Positions 9,517 through 20,246 of a stretch of 64,000 bases of DNA are shown in pieces (the stretch's first letter is position 1; each line of letters opens with the position of its first letter). Source of the DNA: Archivesica marissinica (taxonomy: Eukaryota > Mollusca > Bivalvia > Venerida > Vesicomyidae). The stretch covers positions 14,071,365-14,135,364 of the forward strand of contig CM026391.1 in NCBI GenBank assembly GCA_014843695.1, read 5' to 3'. The position numbers and the translations under genes are program-made. The notes below the pieces were generated by a model. It was not told where the DNA came from and made no database searches. It saw nothing but the letters and a program-made list of their open reading frames with translations.

Positions 9517-10777
9517 ATGGAATTCATAACCAGTAATAAAGGCTCTAGAAAACTCTGCTATGCAGGGTATGCGTACACTAAGAAGAAAGAGTCGAAAAGA
9601 ACAGTTCGGTGGGAGTGTACTCATCGCTCAAGCAAACAGTGCAAAGGTGCACTCACAACTGATTGTGCTGCTACAGAGGTGAAGTCTATAACAGAGCACA
9701 ACCATGAGGCTGATCTGTTCGCCATCGCTGCCATGAAGGTGAAGTCCGAAATCAAGGCTACCGTCCAGGCCAACAGAGGGAAACCTGGGCAGATTGTTAC
9801 AGACAAACTAGCCACCGTGCCTAAGGAGGTAGCATCTGCGGCTGGCAGGGTCGATTCCCTGAAGAGAGTCGTATGTCGGGCGAAACGTGGAACAGCACCC
9901 TCAGAGCCAGCAACCAGACAGGACATCCCATACCCACTACCAGAGGAATACACCACTATGCGAGGGGACGGGTCATTCCTAATCTATGACAACGGATCCA
10001 GACATCAGAGGCTACTGGTGTTCGCAAGCGGTGATGGATTTGAGCTCCTCGAAAACGCTGATACATGGTTCATGGATGGAACCCACTCCACAGCGCCCTC
10101 TCAGTTCCCTCAGCTGTTCTGCATGCATCCGTGTTCCTCTGGGAGAAACATGTGTGTCTGCTGCCTACGCGCTGCTGCCATCCAAACATCAGGAGGTGTA
10201 TGAAGAGTGCCTCACCGCCCTCCTAGACGCCTGCCTGAGAAAGGACATCCATTCTAACCCCAACCGCATTGTCGCAGACTACAAGGTCGCCATACACAAC
10301 GCAGTAAGGGCTGTCATCTCGGCAAATATTCATATACAGGGATGTTTCTACCACCTCACTCAGTCAACATGGAGACGTGTCCAGTCCGAGGGTCTTCAGA
10401 ATCTCTACAAGTCAGATGAAGAAGTTTGCATCTTCTGTGGGATGCTTGATGCCCTGGCGTTCCTTCCAGTCGACTGGGTCAAAGAGGGAATGAGAATCCT
10501 GAAGGAAACTGCGCCAGAAAATCTCAACGGGCTGATCGAGTATTTCGACGGAACGTATGTGTCCGGAAATTACAGAGCTGTGGTTGGTGAGGAAGGAAGA
10601 ATGAGGTTCCGGCGAACAACTCCACGGTTTCCACCTTGTGCCTTCAACTCAACAACGGACAGAAGACTCTGGCCCAGTTTCTGCACACCATGGGACAGTG
10701 CATCAGACTGCATTAAACTGGACAAAACATTTTTAGGTGCTAAAAACTATGTGCTAAGTGTAGCTTATATTGAATAA
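9517..10777 (+). pseudogene. FLYWCH-MULE transposase, frameshifted
   Basis: The protein would cut and join DNA at the element's own ends. From ATG 9517 it begins with a FLYWCH zinc finger (about residues 2-67: MEFITSNKGSRKLCYAGYAY ... CKGAL ... TEHNHEAD). A linker follows, then the MULE catalytic domain. The first acid lies in WFMDGTHSTAP. Then the frame breaks near 10120-10135. The next frame continues VSAAYALLPSKHQ, IVADYKVAIHNAV (second acid), GCFYHLTQSTWRR, LDALAFLPVDWV and LIEYFDGTYVSG, stopping at 10777. The first frame stops at 10203. The coding part is visibly more GC-rich than its flanks and has no intron, unlike the remnant at 4235. The C-terminus may be truncated. A real one-base lesion and a read error cannot be told apart. 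Confidence 0.9.
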
Positions 10778-11060
10778 ATTTAAATTTTCTTTGGTAATGA
10801 AATATAATGTTAATGTAAAATTGGTCTTTAGGTGTTGAAACTCAACTGATTGTCAATTTTAAGGTAACACTTTGTAAGCAATTAATAGTGATTAAATACT
10901 ATTACCTTTAATTTGACAATCAGTTGAAAACTGATATCTTATTCTGTTATGTAAATCCATTTGAATGTTTTATTATTTTCTGTGTAAATTAAACATGTGT
11001 AATAAAATAAAAAATAAAATATTGAAAAATATTTTGTCATTATTGTAACCTCATTATTAG
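10778..11060. other. AT-rich 3' interior of the MULE
   Basis: Noncoding tail of the MULE before its right inverted repeat. It has two inverted echoes: 'caactgattgtcaatttta' near 10842 and 'tttgacaatcagttg' near 10911, which could pair. Confidence 0.6.
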
Positions 11061-11275
11061 GGGGTGTTTTAGTTAAGGGGTGTTTTGTCCACCTTGTAAA
11101 AACCGTAGGGGGTGTTTTGCCCGCCTTGTAAAAACCGTAGGGGGTGTTTTGTCCGCCTTGTAAAAACCGTAGGGGGTGTTTTGTCCACCTTGTAAAAATG
11201 ATGAGGGGTGTTTTGTCCACCTATACAAAAATGAGCGGGGGGTGTTTAGTCCGGGGGGTGTTTTGTCCGGCTCCC

Positions 11276-11361
11276 GTAAATTACAGCCAAATGTATGAAA
11301 TAAAACTACATCTCTAAGGGGGAAAAGGTTTAAACCAAATATCTATCAAAACTATCTGAAC
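11276..11361. repeat. Resumption of the 150-bp tandem repeat
   Basis: Begins with the MULE target duplication and continues 'agccaaatgtatgaaataaa', matching units at 8598 and 8753. It ends at 'atctatcaaaac'. Confidence 0.88.
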
Positions 11362-11984
11362 TTCTATTTCACAAACAAACTAACACAGTTTTCAAATACC
11401 CAATTGTATGAGTAAGTCTCTGATATTTCAATGTTAATTAGGTCAATTATAAAATCAATACATAGTTCCTGTGTGATGTCATCATTCCTACTGTGGCTGC
11501 CATTTTGATTGGCAAAGTTGACCAGATATTGTATATAATAAATAGTAGTGTATTTGTTTTCTTCATAAAATATTTATTTTTCATCCCATCACCATGGTTC
11601 ATACATTGTTGGAAAGCTCTCAATGGACATATTTTTTGTATCATTTCACAAATTTCGTATCAATAACGAATAAATAATAATGTACCTGTATATTAATATT
11701 TTAACTGTGAAAATAGACTTTCAAAATTCAGTGCAAGTTAAGTTCTTATAATTTATAATCCATACATCATTGTCAAAAAATAAATTAATATTTAAAAAGT
11801 GCATTTCAATACATTTAAACTCATATCATACAAAGTTTTATATTAAGAAACCAATATTGCAATAAAAGAATTACTAGTAAAATCCTGAAATTGTCGTTTA
11901 TAAAACTTGCCAATCAAAATGGCGGCCAAGATAAGATCTTATTAGTGTTTTGGGCTATTAGTGTTTTCACAGGCCGAGGTTCGG
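11362..11984. other. AT-rich spacer without a supported gene
   Basis: Two phrases resembling each other ('gccattttgattggcaa' near 11499 and 'gccaatcaaaatggc' near 11908) are inverted copies about 400 bp apart. They may be the ends of an unclassified element. Short ORFs here show no domain. Confidence 0.4.
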
Positions 11985-12638
11985 AGACACCTGGTGCCTC
12001 AGTGGTTTATAAAACAGTACAATCCAGGACACACCTGATTCCTCAGTGGTTTATAAAACAGTACAATCCAGGACACACCTGATTCCTCAGTGTTTATAAA
12101 ACAGGACACACCTGGTGACTCAGTGTTTATAAAACAGTACAATCCAGGACACACCTGGTGACTCAGTGGTTTATGAAACAGTACAATCCAAGACACACCT
12201 GGTGACTCAGTGGTTTATGAAACAGTACAATCCAGGACACACCTGGTGACTCAGTGTTTATAAAACAGTACAATCCAGGACACACCTGGTGACTCAGTGT
12301 TTATAAAACAGTACAATCCAGGACACACCAGTCCTGGTGACTCAGTGTTTATAAAACAGTACAATCCAGGACACACCTGGTGACTCAGTGGTTTATAAAA
12401 CAGTACAATACAGGACACACCTGGTGACACAGTGGTTTATAAAACATGTACAATCTAGGACACACCTGGTGACTCAGTGGTATATGAAACAGTACAATCC
12501 AGGAAACACCTGGTGACTCAGTGGTTTATAAAACAGTACAATCCAGGACACACCTGGTGACTCAGGGGTTTATAAAACAGTACAATCCAGGACACACCTG
12601 GTGACTCAGTGGTTAATAAAACAGTACAATCCAGGACA
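11985..12638. repeat. 44-bp minisatellite, about 15 units
   Basis: The unit includes 'acacctggtgactcagtg' and 'aaaacagtacaatccaggac'. Several units lack the second 'gg' of 'gtggtt', giving 42-bp variants. The array abuts a SINE-E tail at 12640 with no spacer. Confidence 0.92.
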
Positions 12639-12639
12639 T

Positions 12640-12789
12640 TGCTTTACACCGTGCATGTAAAAGGACCAGAGGAGACTCTGGAATGGGTCTCTATCTGCAT
12701 CCTCCAAAATCTAAAATGACTAATCTCTTCAGGAGGCGTCGCTCATATGGGCAACCGGTAGCGACGATAAATAAATGTAAAACACACAT
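12640..12789 (+). mobile_element. SINE-E 3' part
   Basis: It matches the body and tail of the full copy at 60118-60394: 'gctttacaccgtgcatgtaa', 'gaccagaggagactctgga', 'ctcttcaggaggcgtcgctc' and 'gcgacgataaataaa'. The tRNA-like head is missing and is replaced by the 44-bp array. Confidence 0.85.
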
Positions 12790-13278
12790 AAACCGCCAAA
12801 TGTGTGTAATGTTGTTGTAATTTCTGTATCAGTAGATCTAGCTTGATACAGGTGAATAACCCAGATACTTGTGTAGTCTTCTGTAATCAATATAAATTGC
12901 AATCAAATGACGAAATACCACATGACTTTCAATGAAGCCACCATCTTGTGGGTCACTAAGCCAGATGTTCATGATGTCATCTATAATCTATATACATGTA
13001 TTGCTTCTATGTTCTATTAGATAGTGCTTTGCGACATAGAAAGCTTTCTCGTGATTTTGTATTTAACAAGAATTGACCCAATATGATTACCAGTTAACCA
13101 TAGGCTTTCAATAATACGAATGTAGATACTAATGGTACCACAGTGATTAACTACATTGTAGCATCTGAATCTGATTCGCTCTCCTCCATTTTTTGTTTTG
13201 TTTTCTCCAAACCAATATTACCATAGCTAATTGTGGTGGTGTAGTTGGATGATCAAGCACATTTGGTCATCCTGTTGC
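12790..13278. other. No recognisable feature
   Basis: Unique-looking AT-rich sequence. No ORF, RNA gene or repeat could be supported. Confidence 0.5.
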
Positions 13279-13285
13279 ACAACCA

Positions 13286-13498
13286 GTGGCGTAGCTATCG
13301 CTAGGCCATTAGGCCTGGGCACATCATTTCCAAAATCATAATGCAATGAATTAATTTTGTCTCACAATTTATGCACAAATATATGTACCAAAATGCACCA
13401 CAGACGTTCTATAACTTAAACATTTTGAGGGAGACCATGCCCCCGGATCCCATAGCCTCTTCGGCCTGCACATCGGAATGACTCTAGCTACGCCCATG
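13286..13498. mobile_element. Short TIR element ending in 'ggcgtagcta'
   Basis: The left end 'gtggcgtagcta' and right end 'tagctacgcccatg' are inverted. Direct repeat 'acaacca' lies at 13279-13285 and 13499-13505. At 213 bp it is a MITE. End sequence and 7-8-bp duplication would suit hAT, but I cannot assign it firmly. Confidence 0.7.
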
Positions 13499-13787
13499 AC
13501 AACCACCATCAAAATTATTCATATCTTAATATCTATTTCAAATTTGATATTATTTTCTCACATTCTAAAATTAATGAGTTACTCCATATTTGACAGTAAT
13601 TTTGTTGCCTAATATAAACGGTGTGTTTTGTAAATGATTTGATGGGAGAGAGGTAACCATATAAGCAAGTTGCTTTCTCCTCAATCCTACATGTATGTAC
13701 ATATTATGTATACTGGACTATGTATATTCAAAGAAATAAATATTGTTTAAACTAAAAAAAAAATAACTACATTGTCTTGTCTATTAA

Positions 13788-14020
13788 CCCTTTCAACACC
13801 ACAGACCTCTCAATAGGCTTACAAAAAGTGTAGATCCAGATGAGCCGGCTCGTGATGAGCCGTCTCATCAGGATCTGCACTTTTTGCAAGTAGTATTACT
13901 AATTTTAGACAAAATTACCCATCTTGATAAATGAACTGGTCCGAATGTAATTTTCTTATTCATTTATTGGTCTAAGAATATCATGGACCAGTCCATGTCA
14001 GTTACTTGGTGTTGAAAGAG
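13788..14020 (-). mobile_element. TTAA-flanked MITE family P, copy 1
   Basis: It is flanked by TTAA on both sides, with ends 'ccctttcaacacca' and 'tggtgttgaaagag'. Inside is a hairpin around 'gatgagccggctcgtgatga' and 'catggaccagtccatg'. TTAA targets and CCC starts are typical of piggyBac-type elements. No coding sequence remains. Other copies lie at 21743, 22251, 46866, 49105, 56358 (partial) and 63249. Confidence 0.85.
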
Positions 14021-14232
14021 TTAATAGTAGTCTGGGTTCCAGTCTGTCGATTTTTCACCAATTTACTTCTGGCAAAATGATATGAGAAACTCATTACGGC
14101 CCAATTAATGACCTCGGTATTAAAATATATTTATATGACTGGCCATGCAAAATCTATCAACGCCGGTTCCCGGGCTATATTAATGGGTCTGGCTGAAGAA
14201 ACTAATTCCATTTGATTTACATCTTTATCATG

Positions 14233-14469
14233 TAGTTTATACAAATTTTAGCTCGATTGCGAAACAAGTTCTTACAACTTATATTAATCACTCTCGAGAC
14301 CTCATTCCTGATGTAATCCATCGCCACGAGGGAGAGAGAAGAGGCAGCGTAGAATTTAAATGCCTTGCCTAAGGGCACAATCGTAACGGCTCCAGCAGGG
14401 CTCAAACTCCGGACATTTCGCACCTGAAGCGAACATTCATCCACTGCGCTATCACGACTTCCACAAACA
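14233..14469 (-). mobile_element. SINE-B, full length with 9-bp target duplication
   Basis: The duplication 'tttatcatg' lies at 14224-14232 and 14470-14478. Read on the minus strand, the head has an A-box-like TAGCGCAGTGGATG and a B-box-like GTTTGAGCCCTGC. A body with 'ctctccctcgtggcgatgg' follows, then a tail 'gcaatcgagctaaa'. It is derived from a tRNA gene and transcribed by RNA polymerase III in the active state. Confidence 0.9.
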
Positions 14470-14529
14470 TTTATCATGCGGTAGCTGGTCGTGTAATGAA
14501 GATTATTTTTAATGCAATGAATTTATATA

Positions 14530-14584
14530 CAGTGAATTCCCTCTAGTTACTCGAGGTAAAGTTTCATTTTAAAGGGTTTCACTG
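14530..14584. mobile_element. 55-bp TA-flanked mini-element
   Basis: 'cagtgaattccct' at the left and 'aaagggtttcactg' at the right are inverted and flanked by TA. This fits a very short derivative of a Tc1/mariner-pogo type element. Confidence 0.55.
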
Positions 14585-14705
14585 TAATAAAAATGGTCGC
14601 TTAATAAAAATATCACTAGTACAGATGGAGCCATGTATGATGTTGACTATACATTTGGAAACATAGAACAAGACAGGACATGAATTTTTTTATTTTATAC
14701 TTTAT

Positions 14706-14798
14706 TTTTTGCGAAGCAAGTTTTAACAACTTATATTAATCACTCTCGTTGGCTCGGATGAAAGCGTATATGTGGTCATTCAGGTGGGAGGGAAAATA
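14706..14798 (-). mobile_element. SINE-A 3' fragment
   Basis: 'gcgaagcaagttttaacaac', 'atcactctcgttggc' and 'gtatatgtggtcattcaggt' match the SINE-A tail. The core and head are absent. Confidence 0.75.
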
Positions 14799-14869
14799 TG
14801 AAATATTACATCAGCTTTCATTGAAAATCATGTGGTCAGCAATTCATCTGTTTTTCTCTGTTTTTTGGG

Positions 14870-15122
14870 TTTAAAGTGGTACCAACAGCCTAGGTTAAGG
14901 TGACTCTCCAGCTGTTATTGGTGGAGGAAGAGCCCGGATCTCCCTTTGAGCAGTATTTCAGACATAGATTGGCACCCGGGTAGAACCAATGACCTTCTGC
15001 AAGCCAGTAGGAATAGCTACCTCACATGATAGAATTTGACACCCCTGGTGGGATTCAAACCTGCAGTGGTGAGGGGCAAGTGATTTGGAGTCAACGACCT
15101 ATACCACTTGGCCGCAGAGGTC
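14870..15122 (-). mobile_element. SINE-F, tRNA-Ser/Leu-like head
   Basis: The minus strand begins near 15122 with GACCTCTGCGGCCAAGTGG (A-box like) and later GGTTTGAATCCCACC (B-box like). The tail side shows 'ctccagctgttattggtgg'. The other copy is split at 2735-3089. Long spacing between the boxes suggests a tRNA with a large variable arm. Confidence 0.7.
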
Positions 15123-15225
15123 TAAGCAATACATCTGGTGAAGTCATATATGCAAACATCCGAAATTGATATAAATTGTCTTTCAAAGATAAGGGTATTT
15201 ATTTTCCTATCAGATCATTTCAACT

Positions 15226-15882
15226 CATCTAACAACAGTAGAACACATCAGGTGACCTCGACCTTTGACCAAAAATAAAACCCACCTGATAACACAAACA
15301 CAACCGTTGACACATTAACCCAAGATACTATGACCTCGGCCTTTAACAAAAAGTAAAAACTATCTGGTGATACAAACACAACTTGGGGCACATTAACCCA
15401 TGGTACTACGACCTTGACCTTTGATCAAAAGTAAAACCATCTGGTGACACATTAACCATGGCGCTACGACCTTGACCTTTGATCAAAAGTAAAACCATCT
15501 GGTGATACAAACACAACTTGGGGCACATTAACCATGGCACTACGACCTTGACCGTTGATCAAAAGTAAAACCATCTGGTGATACAAACACAACTTGTGGC
15601 CATGGCACTACGACCTTAACCTTTGACCAAAAGTAAAACCATCTGGTGATACAAACACAACTTGTGGCCATGGCACTACGACATTGACCTCTGATCAAAA
15701 GTAAAACCATCTGGTGATACAAACACAACTTGTGGCCATGGCACTACGACATTGACCTCTGATCAAAAGTAAAACCATCTGGTGATACAAACACAACCTG
15801 CGGCACATTAACCATGGCACTACAACCTTGACCGTTGACCAAAAGTTAAACCATCTTGTGACACAAACACAGCATATGAGAC
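15226..15882. repeat. About 65-80-bp minisatellite, 9-10 units
   Basis: Units contain 'aaaaccatctggtgata', 'caaacacaact', 'ccatggcactacgac' and 'ttgacctttgatcaaaagt'. Early units are diverged and longer; later ones are nearly identical. 'Tgaccttgac' half-sites recur in each unit. Confidence 0.9.
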
Positions 15883-16164
15883 AATAGCAGTGACCTTGAC
15901 TTTGACCAAATGTCATGGATATTATCAATTTAAACTAATGAAGTGTAGCTTTTCCCCAATAATCCCATTTAATCTTAGATAAGGTCACACAATATCATTG
16001 AATTCTCTCTTATGTAACATCTTTGGTAAAATCAATAGGCAATACAACCCATCCTAATTAATTCATCAGATTCTGAAGAGCTTTGCAGAGGAAAACAAGC
16101 CTTCTCACTGCAGTGGCTGATCCGGACCTACGTTGTTTGCACATTCCCTCCAATTTATTCGCCA

Positions 16165-16320
16165 GGTTAAGAGACCACTTGTATTAAGAGACCACTTGTA
16201 TTAAGAGACCACTTGTATTAAGAGACCACTTGTATTAAGAGTATTAAGAGACCACTTGTATTAAGAGTATTAAGAGACCACTTGTATTAAGAGACCACTT
16301 GTATTAAGAAACCACTTTAT
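16165..16320. repeat. 17-bp tandem repeat in a MITE-like sequence
   Basis: Eight or so copies of 'attaagagaccacttgt'. The flanking text 'ggtggtctcttaatacgag' near 16413 is the inverted complement. The array seems to have grown from the end of an inverted-repeat element resembling 18738-19644. Confidence 0.85.
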
Positions 16321-16480
16321 CAGTTCCCATTTGTGTTGTTAAAGAACAAATTAGCCTGTATTAAGAGACCGTTCCTTCTACCGAGACCGCTTGTTGCCCT
16401 TCCCTTTGGTGGTCTCTTAATACGAGTTTGGCTGTAATCTGAAAGGGGATCATTTTGTGATCTTCAATAACAACAAGTTT

Positions 16481-16698
16481 TAGCGCAGTGCACGCTCGCT
16501 TCTCACCAATGCAATCAGGGTTCGATCCTCAGACCGGGAAGTATGTGAGATGGTACGGTGGTCGCCAGATCGGACAGGTGGGTTTTCTCCGGGTACTCCG
16601 GTTTCCTCCCACACGAATGACCACATATACGCTTTCATCGGCGCCGATGAGAGTGATTAATATAAATTGTTAAAACTTGCTTCGCAATCGTTATATAT
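16481..16698 (+). mobile_element. SINE-A, near full length
   Basis: The tRNA-like head has 'tagcgcagtgcacgctcgc' (A box) and 'gggttcgatcctcag' (B box). A conserved core with 'cggacaggtgggttttctcc' and 'gggtactccggtttcctccc' follows, then the 3' tail with 'gagagtgattaatataa'. This core type recurs in SINEs of many invertebrates. The unit gave rise to the minisatellite at 229-748. Confidence 0.9.
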
Positions 16699-16699
16699 A

Positions 16700-17580
16700 T
16701 AGGGTATATATATGGGTGTATTTTGGGTAAATTGTGCCGCCCACACACATTTCATCGGCGATTTTCCTGGTACACTTAAACCTAGACAGTTCAATGAAGT
16801 GGATTCTATTGCCCAAAGTTAGCATTTTCCCCTGATAATTTGTATTTCCATACGAACGTGTATCACTTAAAAAAATTGTTTTAATTTTCGATTTAGAAAT
16901 ATACGTTATTTACTTCGGTTTTATAAGGTCAAGGTAAATAAATTAGCTGGAAAATATCATTTGGATTATTCTTAAATATTTAATATTATGGAACGTTTAA
17001 ATTTTAATGGCTGTCTAAATATTCATGATGTTCCGTGACCATGTGTTTTTTTCCTGTCGGACTACTTTCTTATTGAAACGTTTTAACCAACCCATAAATT
17101 CACAGACTTTGCTGGTGAATAATAAAATCAGATCAATTGACTTTCCAGCTGTTTTTGCACCTTTTTCAAGTCTCCATAATTCCCCCAAGGACATGTTTCT
17201 TGGTGAAATTTATTTCCATGATCAAAGGTGTCAATAGCTGCATCTTTATTCAGGATTGAAATCTTTCTTTAGATTGATAGTGATTGCATTTTATGACTTC
17301 ATGGTCGCTTTTCAAAACACATCAAATGATTTTGGCAGAAGACTAGTGGTTGTTGGTCGCGTTAAGTTGAGCTTGTTTACATAAATTTGTTTATGTCAAA
17401 AAAATGGCGTATACGACGTTTGTTTATTAGTTGAATACTTCTGTTTCTGTCGCTAATATATGGAAAACAATTATAAACAATAAATAGAAATTTCCATTTA
17501 CGAGATTATTTTAATGGCTCTATGATGAATGTTGCTAATGTGTACAAATTGGACAAGGATGCTTTAACTCTTAACTACTA
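16700..17580. other. No recognisable feature
   Basis: AT-rich, apparently unique sequence. A 70-codon frame at 17025-17237 has no domain and poor coding character. Confidence 0.5.
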
Positions 17581-17581
17581 A

Positions 17582-17669
17582 AGTCGCTTTTAACAGCATA
17601 GAGCCAGATCAAACGGCACATTCTGTGCTCTATGCTGTTTGATCAGGCTCTATGCTATTAAAAGCGATT
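17582..17669. repeat. Imperfect hairpin, MITE-like
   Basis: 'gtcgcttttaacagcatag' pairs with 'ctatgctattaaaagcgat', and 'agccagatcaaac' pairs with 'gtttgatcaggct'. It shares 'gatcaggctctatg' with the hairpin family at 36511-36580. Confidence 0.7.
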
Positions 17670-17739
17670 CAGTTATTGGAGCTAAAACACTCAAACACTC
17701 TGAATAGCAAACAACATTGATCATGATCACAAACGTGGC

Positions 17740-18348
17740 ATTACGGGTTACGTTGTGGCTGATCTGGATCTATGTTGTTTGTATATTCCGTCCAATTTAT
17801 TAGGCAGGTTACGTTGTGGCTGATCTGGATCTATGTTGTTTGCACATTCCATCCAATTTATTCAGCAGATTAAGGGTTACGTTGTGACTGATCTGGATCT
17901 ATGTTGTTTGCACATTCCGTCCAATTTATTCAGCAGATTAAGGGTTACGCCGTGGCTGATCTGGATCTATGTTGTTTGCACATTTCGTCCAATTTATTCA
18001 GCAGATTAAGGGTTACGCCGCGGATGATCTGGATCTATGTTGTTTGCACATTCCGTCCAATTTATTCAGCAGATTAAGGGTTAAGTTGTGGCTGATCTGG
18101 ATCTATGTTGTTTGCACATTCCATCAATTTATTCAGGTTACGAGTTACGTCGCAGCTGATTTGGATCTATGTTGTTTGCACATTCCGTCCAATTTATTCA
18201 GCAGATTAAGGGTTACGTCGTGGATGATCTGGATCTATGTTGTTTGCACATTCCATCCAATTTATTCAAGTTACGAGTTACGTCGCAGCTGATCTGGATC
18301 TATGTTGTTTGCACATTCCGTCCAATTTATTCGGCAGGTTAAGGGTTC
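17740..18348. repeat. 61-69-bp minisatellite, about 9 units
   Basis: Units contain 'gctgatctggatctatgttg', 'tttgcacattccgtcc', 'aatttattcagcagattaag' and 'ggttacg'. This is the right half of the hairpin MITE type seen at 46388-46467 and 36511-36580. An isolated related unit lies at 16118-16170. Confidence 0.9.
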
Positions 18349-18530
18349 AATGAAGTATGATACAATTCTAGAATTTAGTTGTCATTTAAAGCGACATTAC
18401 ATCGTAAAATGCCATTTCTGTCTACAAACTCTCAATAGTGGAAAGTAGGATTTCATGTGTTGGTCAGCTACACTCCCGAATTCACGTTAGTTTATTATTA
18501 GAGTCTATATTATAATAGTACAGGGTTCAT

Positions 18531-19747
18531 TCTAGGTCAGAATTTTTGGGAGAAGTGAGAAAGCGCGTGATCGCTTCCTTAAATGGTGTTCTTTAATATA
18601 ATTCTGCAAAATAGGGTTAAAATGCACAGTACAACCATTAAATACAATATTTGAATAGAAGGAGTGCTTTATAATGGGCCAGTGTATCTTACTAGACACA
18701 ATTTTGTTTGAAAATCGTTAAAACCAAAAAATATATACAGTAAAACCCCTATAATAAGACCACCAATGGGACTTCCAAAAAGTGCTCTTATTAGCAGGGT
18801 GGTCTCTTTATCGAGTTTGGTCCAGAAGACCAAATTATGATAATTTTACTACATGTACAATGTACTTTTACCTATGACAATTTCTTGGTGTTTCTGTTTT
18901 AATTACAGAAGAGTTGGTTGTTTCTATGGTTTAGGATTGTACTTCTGAAATCCATTCATAGACAACTGTATATCACAATTAATTAATTAATAATAAAATA
19001 AAGAACAATGTAAATGAGTTAATCCATTTATTTTCAACATTTATTTTCTTGTTTTCATTAATTATATTGTGTATACCAAGCACAGTAGTTTCCTTGAAAA
19101 GTACATATCATCATCAATCATTCATTATTTAAAAAAAAACATTCACAGGTTGACTGCTTATATAAACACTTCACTTTCACAGATTGTTTCTCGATCTCAT
19201 CTTGGATGTTTTAGCTAAGTCCTGTGACAGAGTGCCCAAGTCCTTACACATGCAGTACAACTTTAGCTGTGATATCCACTCCAGACAATATACAAAAGAT
19301 TAAAAGCAATCAAAACCAATCATTTACAATCAACACTTCCGTGTTTATCTCACTTAACCTTGACCAATACCATAAAGTGGTCGCTTAATTGTCGTAAAAC
19401 AGGGACATAATTAAAAATGTTTTATCAATGAAAGTGAGAAAATCGCCGCGGTCCTATTAGGGGTTCAATTAGCATAGGATTAATGGCATTTGTCTGAATT
19501 AACTGGTCGTATTACGGAATTACGTCTGGTTATCGGGGTCAACGACCATTGACATGTATAGTGAAATATTCCGTTCTGAAAAAAATCATTCGCAATAGCG
19601 AGGTGGTCTCGAAATCGGGGTGGTCGCATAGAGGGTTTTTACTGTATTTGTTTTTGTTTTTTTTAGGGATAAGCGGGGCCCCAGAGGGCGGAGTCAGGGT
19701 CCCTAGGGCGACAATTTCGCCCACATCGCCCTCTAGAATGATCCCTG
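18531..19747. mobile_element. CAGGG-ended element with 6-bp target duplication, host of a nested element
   Basis: Ends 'cagggttcattctag' and 'ctagaatgatccctg' are inverted, with duplication 'atagta' at 18525-18530 and 19748-19753. The inner right arm carries 'gtccctagggcgacaattt' and 'cgcccacatcgccctc'. Copies at 20247-20526 and 34873-35149 lack the nested 0.9-kb insert. CAGGG ends with a 6-bp duplication suggest a hAT-related group, but no transposase is present to prove it. Confidence 0.85.
18738..19644. mobile_element. TA-flanked (Tc1/mariner-pogo type) insertion nested in the CAGGG element
   Basis: Inverted ends 'cagtaaaacccct' and 'gagggtttttactg' are flanked by TA at 18736-18737 and 19645-19646. 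Sub-terminal 'ggtggtct' motifs point inward from both sides. No transposase frame is visible in the 907-bp interior. The empty site is seen in the two other CAGGG copies. Confidence 0.85.
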
Positions 19748-19888
19748 ATAGTAATATGCGTGCTACTATTATTTAGAGATCATTTCAATCAGACTTGTCT
19801 AAATATAAATATGTACAGGCACAAAGGTGAGATATAATGGTAAATCTGTGCAATAAATGTTGTCTTTCATGATATGGGCATTGTATAT

Positions 19889-20112
19889 TAGGCGTGATAG
19901 CACAGTGGATGCGCGGTCGCTTCAGGTGCAAAAGGTCCGGAGTTCGAGCCCCGCTGGAGCCATTACGATTGTGCCCTTAGGCAAGGCATTTAAATTCCAT
20001 GTTGCCTCTTTTCTCTCCCTCGTGGCGATGGATTCCATCAGGAATGAGGTATCGAGAGTGATTAATATAAGTTGTAAGAACTTCTTTCGCAATCGAGCTA
20101 AAATAAATTTGT
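19889..20112 (+). mobile_element. SINE-B, plus strand
   Basis: The head has 'gatagcacagtggatgcgcg' (A box) and 'ggagttcgagccccgctgg' (B box). Then come 'cgattgtgcccttaggcaag', 'ctccctcgtggcgatgg' and the tail 'gcaatcgagctaaaataaa'. It matches 14233-14469 over its whole length. Confidence 0.9.
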
Positions 20113-20246
20113 ATAAACAATATTAAGCATGTCTTTTGGTCATATCTACATTATTTTGGTATGTCAAAATACTTGGAATCTGAAGCAAACATTCTGAGAA
20201 AATACCATGATATAGGAAATTACATTCTGTAGAAATTGCTTTTTCA

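Larger units (their letters stand above)
8990..11275 (+). mobile_element. Complete FLYWCH-MULE transposon with 9-bp target duplication
   Basis: The 9-bp duplication 'gtaaattac' lies at 8981-8989 and 11276-11284. Both flanks belong to one unit of the surrounding 150-bp repeat, so the empty site can be read directly from neighbouring units. Terminal inverted repeats of nearly 200 bp consist of a 'ggacaaaacaccccc' module repeated at about 32-bp steps with spacers such as 'acggtttttacaa'. The interior encodes a FLYWCH-MULE transposase with one frame break. The structure fits animal Mutator-like elements of the FLYWCH-bearing (Phantom-type) kind. Confidence 0.93.

Noticed and set aside
9621..9956. 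111-codon minus ORF
   Set aside because: Shadow of the FLYWCH-MULE transposase on the other strand.
15226..15882. Nuclear-receptor or other enhancer array based on repeated 'tgacctttgac' words
   Set aside because: Half-sites recur only because the unit repeats. There is no promoter or gene nearby to support regulation.
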